The translations under genes were made by a program, and so were the position numbers. Below, in pieces: positions 9,499 to 17,337 of a stretch of DNA of 64,000 nucleotides. The stretch is from positions 1,426,001 through 1,490,000 of the forward strand of contig OZ220484.1 in NCBI GenBank assembly GCA_965116165.1, read 5' to 3'. The stretch is from Azophilus sp965116165 (GTDB taxonomy: Bacteria > Pseudomonadota > Gammaproteobacteria > Pseudomonadales > Azotimanducaceae). The notes under the pieces were generated by a model. The model worked only from the letters and a program-made list of their open reading frames with translations. It was not told where the DNA came from and did no database searches. The first letter of the stretch is position 1, and each line of letters starts with the position of its first letter.

Positions 9499-9597
9499 GG
9501 AACCTCTGATTAATCCTATAGTCGTGCCACCCGGTTTAATAAAATCAATAGCTTACGAGTATCTTGATGCTGCTCCATCGAATTATTCAGGGATTCC
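9499..9597 (+). mobile_element. MITE family A, copy 2 (99 bp) between aauE and aauD
   Basis: The element starts GGAACCTCTGATTAATCC and ends with a diverged end, GAATTATTCAGGGATTCC. Its length is exactly 99 bp, as in other copies. The flanks (CTAC, CCAT) no longer match, so this is probably an older insertion. It ends 4 bp before the aauD start codon. Confidence 0.8.
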
Positions 9598-9601
9598 CCA
9601 T

Positions 9602-10249
9602 ATGGAAAATCTATTGGTCGCCTCAAACATCATTCTCTGGGTGGCGGTTCTCGCCCTGGGGCTCCTGGTCTATGCACTGACCCGCCAAGTGGCCGCCCTC
9701 CTTGACCGCATCGCGCCGGCCGGCGCCCTGATGGTCAATCGGGTGCTCAGGGTCGGCGACATGGCACCGGAAGTGGTTGTTCAGGATTTGCGCGACGAGC
9801 CTCTGACACTGGGCGGCGCACCCGTCAACGGCGGCGCAACGCACAGCACCCTGATTTTTTTCCTGGCGCCGGATTGTCCAATTAGCCGCACCCTGTTGCC
9901 GGTGCTTCGCTCACTGGCGAAGTCGGAGGATCGGGTGGATATCGTTCTGGCGAGCGACGGCGGAACAACCGCCGAACATGCGGCCTATGTGGCCGAGCAC
10001 GGCCTGGGAGGATTCCCCTATGTGCTCTCCAAGGCCCTGGGCGTCTCCTACGGGGTCGGCAAATTGCCCTATGCCGTGCTCATCGGCGAAGATGGGCGCA
10101 TTGCCTCCCTGGGCTTGGTCAACTCCCGCGAACATCTCGAAAGCCTGTTTGAAGCCAAGGAGCGCAATGTCGCCTCCGTTCAACAATACATGCAGCGCAC
10201 ACAACCCGAAGCGTTCTACAATGCGCAATCAGGAGGGCTCAACCGATGA
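9602..10249 (+). CDS. aauD: MauD-family thioredoxin-like protein with a CPIS site
   Basis: This 215-residue protein has one N-terminal membrane anchor (residues about 8-27) and a periplasmic thioredoxin/AhpC-like domain. MauD normally has a C-P-x-C site and supports the six disulfides of the light chain. Here the site reads C92-P-I-S95, so the resolving cysteine is a serine. It overlaps aauA by the 4-bp ATGA, which implies translational coupling. The start ATG at 9602 abuts a MITE and has no clear Shine-Dalgarno sequence. Loss of the second Cys suggests altered chemistry or dependence on another thiol protein, such as the CPVC paralogue at 16748. Confidence 0.85.
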   Translation: MENLLVASNIILWVAVLALGLLVYALTRQVAALLDRIAPAGALMVNRVLRVGDMAPEVVVQDLRDEPLTLGGAPVNGGATHSTLIFFLAPDCPISRTLLPVLRSLAKSEDRVDIVLASDGGTTAEHAAYVAEHGLGGFPYVLSKALGVSYGVGKLPYAVLIGEDGRIASLGLVNSREHLESLFEAKERNVASVQQYMQRTQPEAFYNAQSGGLNR

Positions 10250-10818
10250 AACACCTTGATCGATTCACCGAGGCCGCCGCACGCGGCCTTGCCCGGCACA
10301 GCAGCCGGCGCGGCTGGCTCAAGGGCCTCGCGGCAACGCTGGCCGGAGCATCCACCATGCCGCTGTTGCCTGTGGCACGGGCGGCCCAAACGGGGGATGC
10401 GGACAGGACAGTACGCCAACAAGCGCAATCCGGCGGCGATCCAAACAATGCGTCGGCAAACGGTGTGCCCGAAACCGGCGACCCCCTGTCCTGCGATTAT
10501 TGGCGGTATTGCGCAATCGACGGTTTTCTGTGCGGCTGCTGCGGCGGTTCGCCGTCAAGCTGCCCACCCGGTACGGAGATGTCGCCCATTACCTGGATCG
10601 GCACCTGCCATAATCCCGCCGACGGCAAAAATTATGTGATCTCCTACAATGACTGCTGCGGCCGCAGCGGCTGCAAGCAGTGTCTGTGCACGCGCAACGA
10701 GGGCGACCGGCCCATGTATCGTCCCGACAAGAACAACGATTTGAACTGGTGTCTGGGCACACAATCGGCGGTTTACCACTGTTCCACCGCCGTCGTTATC
10801 GGGATGGCGCTGGAATGA
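10246..10818 (+). CDS. aauA: TTQ amine dehydrogenase light chain (Tat-exported)
   Basis: This 190-residue catalytic small subunit has a twin-arginine leader, SRRGWLK (residues 20-26), followed by a hydrophobic stretch. The mature part is Cys-rich with the family signatures CDYWRYCAIDG, CGCCGG, CPPGTEMSPITW and YNDCCG. The two tryptophans that would be crosslinked to tryptophan tryptophylquinone are W117 (in ITWIG) and W168 (in LNWCLG), by alignment from memory with the methylamine dehydrogenase light chain. No TTQ maturation genes (mauG-like) are present in the window, as in the A. faecalis aau cluster. The start overlaps the aauD stop. Confidence 0.92.
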   Translation: MKHLDRFTEAAARGLARHSSRRGWLKGLAATLAGASTMPLLPVARAAQTGDADRTVRQQAQSGGDPNNASANGVPETGDPLSCDYWRYCAIDGFLCGCCGGSPSSCPPGTEMSPITWIGTCHNPADGKNYVISYNDCCGRSGCKQCLCTRNEGDRPMYRPDKNNDLNWCLGTQSAVYHCSTAVVIGMALE

Positions 10819-10839
10819 AAACCGGACCAACATGACAGG

Positions 10840-11280
10840 ATGACCGCCAACCGCCCCATCATCGGCTGCCTGATCGCGCTCGGTGCGGGTCTCATGCAAT
10901 CACTTGCGGCCGAGCAGCCCGCAAACCCCGAACAGGCGCGCGTCGACTACATGCTCAATTGCCAAGGCTGCCATCTGCCCGATGGCGGAGGGGCCGGGGA
11001 TGTACCGCGCATGCGGGGCTTTGTCGGCAACTTCCTCAAAGTGCCGGATGGTCGGGAATTTCTCGTGCGGGTGCCGGGTTCCGCCAACGCCGCCCTGAGC
11101 GATGCGCGGCTGGCGGAGCTTCTCAACTGGATGCTCCTGGAAATGAGCCGGAACGAGTTGCCCGCCGACTTTCGTCCCTACACCGCCGAGGAAGTGGGCG
11201 AGCATCGCTCCAAACCCCTACGCGATGTGTTTGAAACCCGCGCCCGGCTCATGCAAAAGATTGCGGCGTCAACCCACTGA
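10840..11280 (+). CDS. Periplasmic monohaem c-type cytochrome of the aau cluster
   Basis: This 146-residue protein has a signal peptide and one haem site, C41-Q-G-C44-H45, near the N-terminus of the mature protein. Its position directly after aauA equals that of orf-2 in the A. faecalis aau cluster, which encodes a small monohaem cytochrome. A role as electron acceptor for the amine dehydrogenase, or as a link to the oxidase chain, is therefore likely. It ends tail to tail with the second light-chain gene, the two coding regions overlapping by 12 bp. Confidence 0.8.
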   Translation: MTANRPIIGCLIALGAGLMQSLAAEQPANPEQARVDYMLNCQGCHLPDGGGAGDVPRMRGFVGNFLKVPDGREFLVRVPGSANAALSDARLAELLNWMLLEMSRNELPADFRPYTAEEVGEHRSKPLRDVFETRARLMQKIAASTH

Positions 11281-11817
11281 TTCAATGGCGATTCCCAAAA
11301 TAACGGCCGTCGAGCAGTGATAGACCGTTGACTGCGTACCCATGCACCAATTGATGTCGTTGTTCGCCTGCGGTCGGTAGACGGGCTTGTCGTCCTCGTT
11401 GCGATTGCACAGGCAACGCCCGCAACTGCTCTTGCCGCAGCAATCATTGTACGAAATGACATAATTTTTACCGTCCGCCGGGTTGCGGCAGGTGCCAATC
11501 CAGGTAATGGGCGACATTTCCGTGCCGGGCGGGCAGGCGTTCTGCGTACCCCCGCAGCAACTGCAAAGAAAACCGTCGATGCCGCAATAGCGCCAGTATT
11601 CGCAGGTGGACGGGTCGCCCGGGTCTTGCGGGTCGCCGGTTGCCTGTGCCGGGACATCGCCGACCGCCCCGGTGGACGCCCGCGCCACGGGCAGCAGCGG
11701 AATCGACCCAATGCCCACGGCAACGCCGCCCAGGGCACCGAGAAAACCCCGTCGCGAGGTTCTGCGCGCAACGTCCCGGGAACGATTCTCTATCATGCGA
11801 TCCAGCCAGTTCCTCAC
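11269..11817 (-). CDS. aauA2: Second TTQ amine dehydrogenase light chain (Tat-exported)
   Basis: This 182-residue paralogue of the light chain at 10246 has a Tat motif, SRRGFLG (residues 21-27), and the same Cys-rich core, CEYWRYCGIDG, CSCCGG and CPPGTEMSPITW. The candidate TTQ tryptophans are W106 and W157. It is about as well conserved as its neighbour, so it is likely functional. Upstream on the same strand lies a second heavy chain. No aauE/aauD pair accompanies this set, so maturation probably depends on the convergent cluster. Confidence 0.88.
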   Translation of the reverse strand: MRNWLDRMIENRSRDVARRTSRRGFLGALGGVAVGIGSIPLLPVARASTGAVGDVPAQATGDPQDPGDPSTCEYWRYCGIDGFLCSCCGGTQNACPPGTEMSPITWIGTCRNPADGKNYVISYNDCCGKSSCGRCLCNRNEDDKPVYRPQANNDINWCMGTQSTVYHCSTAVILGIAIESVG

Positions 11818-11854
11818 CTTTTCCCCTCCATCTCTTCCTCTTTGGCCGCCCGAC

Positions 11855-12018
11855 CCGACCTATTCATGAATAAACTACTGTGGCCGTCGATAAGCAGTAA
11901 AATCACTGGTGTGCTCCCGCCGCGTGCTCAACGTGCCGTCAAGCACGCTCCTGCTCCGCGCATCCAGTGCTTGCACCACTCTTGCCGGCCTCGCCACGTT
12001 CATTCATGAATAGGTCGG
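11855..12018. repeat. 164-bp element with 17-bp inverted ends between aauB2 and aauA2
   Basis: The ends CCGACCTATTCATGAAT and ATTCATGAATAGGTCGG are perfect inverted copies, each containing the palindrome ATTCATGAAT. The interior has no coding sequence. A related sequence, CCGACCTACCCATGAATAGG, occurs near 51531. It is either a small MITE or a regulatory palindrome pair. Confidence 0.55.
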
Positions 12019-12030
12019 ACCAATGGCATG

Positions 12031-13182
12031 TTACTGAACGGCGCGCACCATCCACGGGGTTTCGCCCAGCGAACCGATGGTGCTCAGCCAGGTGCCGCTT
12101 AACCCGTCGTAGATATCGAGTTGCCCTTCGATATTCACCGCCAGGAGTTTGGGCCGCGCGCCCCGGGTGGCATCGAAAGACAGAGCGGGTACGCGCAATT
12201 CAAAGCGCACCGAGCGCTTGCCGGTTTTTGTGTCGAAGAGCCAGACTTCCGGTGCCGGATCCTTGTGGCTGCCGACATAGCCGTTGGGCGTCATGCCCAC
12301 CCAAAGCTGCCCGGCATCGTTCCCGGCCGTCCAATGCCAACCGGCCGGACGCCAGGCCGCCGCCCGCTCCGCTTCGCTGGTCAGCCACCAACGATCAAGA
12401 ATGCGCGGCCGGTCGCCGGACACATCGACCGGCTGAACCTCGCCGGCAAAGCTCACAAAGTGCCACACACCCGCAATCTTCGCGGCCTTTTCCGAAAGCG
12501 GGTCGTTGTCGATGTCGTTGAACGCCTCGCTGGTCCAACGCCCGGCCTCGCCACCGGCGTCGTCGAGCGTCACCGCGAGAAGTTTTCCGTCGCCGCACAA
12601 CATCACAAAGCCACGCGCCGCATCCGGATAAACCAAAGCGCAGCCCGGCGTCGCAATCTCACTCGCAATCGCCCGCTCTTCGAGATCGATGACGGTTACC
12701 GAGGTGCCGGGGTTCTGGTTCCAGATCAACAGAAATTTATCGTCCGCCGTCAACGCCGAATTGCCGCGATTGGTCACCGTGTTGGCGCGCCTGGGCGGCA
12801 ATTCGATTTCGGCCCGCAACGCCAGGTTGGCGAAGTCGTAGATGGCGACAAAATCCTGGCGCTCGCCGCGAACCCCGCGGCTGTGGATGGTTTCGCCCAC
12901 ATAGAATTCGCCGCGGCCCACCGAGTGACTGATGGTCGCAAACTGGCCGGCGCTCAACATGCCCTTGAAGCGGCGCGTCTCGATATCCACCAACGAAAAG
13001 CTCGAGTCGATGAGGCTGCCGAAAGCGAAATCGTGCACCATCGCGTAGGTTTCCGGATAGGGGACGGCAAGGGTGACGACATTGGGAATCGGCTCGGGAC
13101 GCAATTCCGCCAATGCGGCAACGGGAGCGGCGCAAAACAGCGCAAGCACCATGGTACACAGAATTCGTCGGCTATCTTTCAT
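12031..13182 (-). CDS. aauB2: Second TTQ amine dehydrogenase heavy chain
   Basis: This 383-residue secreted beta-propeller has a signal peptide (hydrophobic segment ending near AALAEL). It is homologous to the product at 7480 but clearly diverged. Shared features include the segments SALTADDKFLLIWNQNPGTSVTVIDLE and GWHWTAG...VGMTPNG...GSHKD. With aauA2 downstream it should form a second amine dehydrogenase, perhaps with a different substrate range. It is divergent from the TonB-dependent receptor gene, and the 300-bp gap between them probably holds both promoters. Confidence 0.82.
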   Translation of the reverse strand: MKDSRRILCTMVLALFCAAPVAALAELRPEPIPNVVTLAVPYPETYAMVHDFAFGSLIDSSFSLVDIETRRFKGMLSAGQFATISHSVGRGEFYVGETIHSRGVRGERQDFVAIYDFANLALRAEIELPPRRANTVTNRGNSALTADDKFLLIWNQNPGTSVTVIDLEERAIASEIATPGCALVYPDAARGFVMLCGDGKLLAVTLDDAGGEAGRWTSEAFNDIDNDPLSEKAAKIAGVWHFVSFAGEVQPVDVSGDRPRILDRWWLTSEAERAAAWRPAGWHWTAGNDAGQLWVGMTPNGYVGSHKDPAPEVWLFDTKTGKRSVRFELRVPALSFDATRGARPKLLAVNIEGQLDIYDGLSGTWLSTIGSLGETPWMVRAVQ

Positions 13183-13482
13183 CTTGATCCCCCGATCTCC
13201 CGATTCCCCTCAAACATCGATAGCGAGCGACTCGCCAAACAAAAAATAGCCCGCCTCTATTTACAAGTCAACTGTACTATTTTTAGAATGCGACTCGGCC
13301 ACATTGGCCCGGGGCAATGGTGATATGGCGGTTGTACCATCGCACTTCATCACCGAGCCGGACGAGACTGCCGGGGCAGAGTGCCTTGGACCGGTGCGGC
13401 GCGACCGGCGGCTGCGACCCCGAGCGGTGCGCAGTCGAGCGGTCGCGGCATTGAACCATGTGGTAACCAAAGGAGAGCACTC

Positions 13483-15690
13483 ATGTCGGTATCCATACCT
13501 TCCACCCTATTGGGACCACGACCCATCATCCTCATCGCCGGGTTCATCCTGGCGCTGCCGCTCAACGCGGCGGTCATTGAGGAAGTCGTGGTCACCGCGC
13601 AGAAGCGCGAACAAAACGTCCAGGACGTGGGCATCGCCATCAGCGCCGTGACCGGCGAGCAGATGCGCCAACTCGGCTTTACCAACGCGCAACAGGTCAC
13701 CGCCATGGCACCCGGCGTACACACGATTCAGCCCAACGGCGAGGCCAATTACGCCATCGCCATGCGCGGCGTTGCCAGCAACGACTTCACCACCAACGTG
13801 GAAAGCGCGGTGGCCATCTATCTGGACGAGGTTTATATCAGCCAAATGTCGGGCAGCGGCTTCATGCTGTTCGACATGGAACGGGTGGAAATGCTGCGCG
13901 GCCCCCAGGGCACCCTGTATGGGCGCAACGCCACCGGCGGGCTCGCGCACTTCGTCACCGTCAAACCTTCCCGGGAAACCAGCGGCTACGGCCAGTTCAC
14001 CTTCGGCAGCTACGACCAGGTAAAATTCGAGGGCGCCTTCGGCGGCGGGTTGACCGACACCCTCTCGGCGCGGGTTTCCGTTTCCACCCACGACAACAAC
14101 GGCTACATCAAGAACCGGCTGCTCGACAAGCGGCTGAACAACGCCAACGACTTCGCGGGCCGGGTGCAACTCCTATTCGAGCCCACGGATTCATTCGATG
14201 CGCTGCTGAATTATCGCCGCTCCGAGCAAGACATCGACACCGGTTTCTTCGAACACGTCACCGCCAATGTCGAGGGCATGCTCACCCCCAACGAGGTAAA
14301 CGAAGTGCTCGGCTACATCGACAACGACGGCGATGTCTACGAAGGCGACTGGGATAAGGACGGCCACAACGACCTGGAAACCGAAGGCTTCACCGCCACC
14401 ATCAACTGGGATTTCGCCGACGTTACGCTCACCTCCATTACCGACTACTCCACGGTGGAGCGCGACTACATCGAAGATTCCGACGCCTCGCCCACGCCCC
14501 TGTTCCACTTCTTCCTCACCACCGACGCGGAACAGTTCTCGCAGGAAGTGCGCGTCCGGGGCACAACGGATAGAACGGACTGGGTTGCCGGCGTCTACTA
14601 TCTCGACCTGTCGGTGGATGACTCCAACGGCGCGGAAACCGAACCGTTCATCGATCCGGCCAGCGATACGCCGGAGCTGTCCGGGCTCGACAACCCCTAC
14701 GAAACCAACACCGAATCCTGGTCGATCTTCGGGCAGGTCGAGCGCCAGTTGACCGACCGGCTAACCGGCATCCTGGGGGCACGCTGGATCCGTGACGAGA
14801 AGGACCACACCTACAGGGTGAATGTCGTCGATTTCGTGCCCGGCACAGTGCAGCGCAACGGCAACCCAAACATACTCGATCAACTCGCCAACTATTCCGG
14901 GGAGCGGGAGGACGACGAATTCTCCATACGCGCCGCCCTGGATTACGACTTGAACGAAGACATCATGATCTACGGTAGCTGGAACCGGGGCGTCAAGGGC
15001 GGCGGCTACAACTCGCCGGTATTTCCCCTGAACCCGCCGCTCGGCTACGACGACGAGACCATGAGCTACGATCCCGAAAAGCTCGACGCTTTCGAAGTTG
15101 GCTTCAAGTCGCGCCTCGCCGACGGGCTCGCCATCCTCAACGGCGCCGCCTACTACTACGACTACAAGGACTATCAGGCATTCCAAATCATCGGCCTCGA
15201 CACCATCACAACCAACGCCAACGCCGACTCCCACGGTTTCGAGTTGGAATTGCAGGCAACACCCACCGCCGGGCTCGACCTGATCCTGGGCATGGCCTAC
15301 AACGACATCGAGGTGAGTCTTGGGGATGGGCCGAAAACCACATCGGTGCAATCGCCCAAGTGGAACCTAAACGGGCTCATTCGCTACGAATGGCCGTTCG
15401 CCGGCGGCGGCATTGCCGTCCAAGCCGATGCGCTGTACCGGTCCAGGCACTTCTTTTCCCTAACCGGGCTTGAGACGGTGGAGGAGAACGGCTACATGAT
15501 CGCCAACGCATCGGTCAGTTTTACGAGTGTGGACGACCGCTTCACGGTGACCGGTTTCGTCCACAACCTAGGCGATGTGCAGCACCTCGTGCAGACGTTC
15601 GACCTCTCCGGTCCGGCCGTATTCGGCATGGTTGAGCAGTATTACAACCGGCCGCGCTGGTGGGGTGTCAGCTTCGCCATGAATTTTTGA
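13483..15690 (+). CDS. TonB-dependent outer membrane receptor
   Basis: This 735-residue receptor has a signal peptide, a TonB-box-like segment (IEEVVVTAQKREQNVQDV), a plug domain with the motif RGPQGTLYGRNATGG, and a 22-strand type beta-barrel ending in phenylalanine (SFAMNF), as expected for outer membrane insertion. The start ATG at 13483 has a strong AAAGGAGAGC. It belongs to the large iron-siderophore/nutrient receptor group. The ligand cannot be read from sequence. Divergence from the second amine dehydrogenase set suggests uptake of a linked substrate or of metal, but that is inference. Confidence 0.88.
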   Translation: MSVSIPSTLLGPRPIILIAGFILALPLNAAVIEEVVVTAQKREQNVQDVGIAISAVTGEQMRQLGFTNAQQVTAMAPGVHTIQPNGEANYAIAMRGVASNDFTTNVESAVAIYLDEVYISQMSGSGFMLFDMERVEMLRGPQGTLYGRNATGGLAHFVTVKPSRETSGYGQFTFGSYDQVKFEGAFGGGLTDTLSARVSVSTHDNNGYIKNRLLDKRLNNANDFAGRVQLLFEPTDSFDALLNYRRSEQDIDTGFFEHVTANVEGMLTPNEVNEVLGYIDNDGDVYEGDWDKDGHNDLETEGFTATINWDFADVTLTSITDYSTVERDYIEDSDASPTPLFHFFLTTDAEQFSQEVRVRGTTDRTDWVAGVYYLDLSVDDSNGAETEPFIDPASDTPELSGLDNPYETNTESWSIFGQVERQLTDRLTGILGARWIRDEKDHTYRVNVVDFVPGTVQRNGNPNILDQLANYSGEREDDEFSIRAALDYDLNEDIMIYGSWNRGVKGGGYNSPVFPLNPPLGYDDETMSYDPEKLDAFEVGFKSRLADGLAILNGAAYYYDYKDYQAFQIIGLDTITTNANADSHGFELELQATPTAGLDLILGMAYNDIEVSLGDGPKTTSVQSPKWNLNGLIRYEWPFAGGGIAVQADALYRSRHFFSLTGLETVEENGYMIANASVSFTSVDDRFTVTGFVHNLGDVQHLVQTFDLSGPAVFGMVEQYYNRPRWWGVSFAMNF

Positions 15691-15724
15691 GGAGGGGGTT
15701 CCGGGCCGATGGGATAGCGGGCGT

Positions 15725-15874
15725 AAGCTTACGAGTAGCTAAGGAACCTCTGATTAATCCTGTAGTCGCGGCATACAAGTTAATAAAATCGATAGCCTAC
15801 GAGTATACCAATGCCGCTCTATCGAATTGTTCAGACCTTCCCTAATGCTGCTTTATCGATTTGTTCAGACCTGC
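15725..15874 (+). mobile_element. MITE family A, 3' part of an outer copy carrying a nested full copy
   Basis: AAGCTTACGAGTAGCTAA (15725-15742) and TGCTGCTTTATCGATTTG...CAGACCT (15846-15874) together make the right part of a family A element. It is interrupted at CTAA by the complete copy at 15743-15841. Confidence 0.75.
15743..15841 (+). mobile_element. MITE family A, copy 3 (99 bp), nested in another family A copy
   Basis: The element runs from GGAACCTCTGATTAATCC to GAATTGTTCAGACCTTCC and is flanked by perfect CTAA duplications (15739-15742 and 15842-15845). A CTAA target fits the YTAR preference of IS5-type elements. Confidence 0.88.
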
Positions 15875-15875
15875 T

Positions 15876-16643
15876 TTAAATCGTAAGCGGCCCACCGCCA
15901 TCGCAATAGATGCGTTCTCCCGTGAGATAGGAGTTGCGCTCGGATACCAGGAACCGGACAACGTTGGCGACGTCGTCCGGCTGGCAAACGCGGCCGAAGG
16001 GCATTGTTTGGTCGAGGTCGCGCAGATCCTCAATACCGGCCGTCGCTCGCATCAGGCGGCGGCCCATCTCGGTTTCCACGAGCCCCGGCGCCACTATGTT
16101 GACGCGAATGCCATGCCGGCGAACTTCCTTGGCGAGCGTGTAGGCCAAGGCCTCCAACGCGGCTTTCGCCATGTTGTAGGGTGCGCCGTTGGCCTCCAAA
16201 CCGCGGGTCGCGACGCTCGAAATCATGACGATGTCGCCGCGTTCCATCTCCTTCATGGCGGGCACCACCAATTTGCTCAGGTAGTGCGCTCCGAACGCAT
16301 GGGTGGCCACAACACGCCGCATCTCCACCGGCTCGGTACGGGCCACCGAGCGCCCGCGGCTGGCGATGCCGGCATTGTTGACAAGTATGCCGACCGGGCC
16401 GAGGTCACGCGCGACCGCGTCCACCATCGCCTCACACTGTTCGAAGTCGTCTATGGAAGCCCGATAGGCTCGCGCGCGCCGACCGAGCGCTTCTATGGTT
16501 TTCACCACATCTTCCGCGGCATCGGCGTCGCGCCGGTAGTTCACCGCCACATCGGCGCCATCCCGCGCGAGGGCTACGGCAATACCGGCCCCAACCCCAC
16601 GACCCGCGCCGCTAATGAGCGCCACCCTACCTTGCAAAGACAT
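15876..16643 (-). CDS. Short-chain dehydrogenase/reductase (FabG-like)
   Basis: This 255-residue classical SDR has the cofactor loop GAGRGVGAG, the structural NNAG motif, and catalytic Ser in MISSV followed by Tyr-x3-Lys as YNMAK. The C-terminal GERIYCDGGGPLTI is typical. The substrate is unknown; relatives reduce 3-oxoacyl compounds or other ketones with NAD(P)H. The stop codon lies two bases beyond the end of the recognisable MITE A sequence. The gene is divergent from the MauD-like gene, and the gap contains two 15-bp direct repeats. Confidence 0.87.
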   Translation of the reverse strand: MSLQGRVALISGAGRGVGAGIAVALARDGADVAVNYRRDADAAEDVVKTIEALGRRARAYRASIDDFEQCEAMVDAVARDLGPVGILVNNAGIASRGRSVARTEPVEMRRVVATHAFGAHYLSKLVVPAMKEMERGDIVMISSVATRGLEANGAPYNMAKAALEALAYTLAKEVRRHGIRVNIVAPGLVETEMGRRLMRATAGIEDLRDLDQTMPFGRVCQPDDVANVVRFLVSERNSYLTGERIYCDGGGPLTI

Positions 16644-16684
16644 ATAAATTTCTCCGTCGAACCCGGCGCGACGCCGAGGGTTCT

Positions 16685-16721
16685 AAGCATAACCGTTCGG
16701 GTGGGCAAGCATAACCGTTCG
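16685..16721. promoter_or_regulatory. Two 15-bp direct repeats (AAGCATAACCGTTCG), offset 22 bp
   Basis: AAGCATAACCGTTCG occurs at 16685-16699 and 16707-16721, about two helical turns apart. The repeats lie in the 104-bp gap between the divergent SDR and MauD-like genes, and a TetR gene is nearby. This looks like an operator, but no regulator can be assigned. Confidence 0.45.
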
Positions 16722-16747
16722 CTGCGCCGACGCGCGCCCGACCAAGC

Positions 16748-17326
16748 ATGAATTGGCTAATCGCATCCCATGTCGGGCTATTCGCCGCGGTGGTGGCACT
16801 CGGTGTCGTTGTCCTTTCCCTGGCTCGACAGATCGGTGTCCTGCACGAACGCACGGCACCGGCCGGGGCAACCCTGGGCAACATCCGCCGATCGCAACCA
16901 TCCGACCCGCACAGTCTGGCCGTTACCAACCTCGTCGGGAGCACGCGGCCGCTCGGCGACATTGCGGCGGGCCGCGCATTGGCGATTCTCTTCATCGGTC
17001 CCGACTGCCCGGTCTGCAAGGCCATTGTCCCCCGGTTCGAACCCGAGCTCCGTCACCTCGACCTGCTGCCCTGCTACGTCGGCGGCAGCGAGCCCCTGGA
17101 TACGCAACGACGCTATGCCGAGCAACACGCGCTGGAACCGGAGTTTTTCTTCGTCGGCATCGATCTGGCAATGGCGCTACAGGTGATGCAAACCCCGACA
17201 CTGGTGGTCATCGACAGCGGCGGACAGGTGGCGTCGCGCAAGATATTGCGGGGACCGGCGCATCTTCAATCCACCACCGCGCGGTTGCGTCGGGCACAGC
17301 GCCCGGATGGCACCTTCGCCAATTAA
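16748..17326 (+). CDS. Orphan MauD-like membrane-anchored thioredoxin (CPVC)
   Basis: This 192-residue protein has an N-terminal membrane segment (residues about 5-25) and a thioredoxin-like domain with an intact C87-P-V-C90 site. Its organisation resembles MauD (ALGVVVLSLARQIGVLHERTAPAGA parallels the MauD N-terminus), but no mauE lies beside it. It may provide the dithiol activity missing from the CPIS AauD of the main cluster. It is followed after 11 bp by the TetR gene on the same strand, so the two probably form an operon. Confidence 0.72.
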   Translation: MNWLIASHVGLFAAVVALGVVVLSLARQIGVLHERTAPAGATLGNIRRSQPSDPHSLAVTNLVGSTRPLGDIAAGRALAILFIGPDCPVCKAIVPRFEPELRHLDLLPCYVGGSEPLDTQRRYAEQHALEPEFFFVGIDLAMALQVMQTPTLVVIDSGGQVASRKILRGPAHLQSTTARLRRAQRPDGTFAN

Positions 17327-17337
17327 CCGCGAGCGCG

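Noticed and set aside
9602..10249. Sequencing error as explanation for the CPIS site in AauD
   Set aside because: The reading frame and flanking conserved residues are intact. A single-base error cannot be ruled out but is not needed; the difference is reported as seen.
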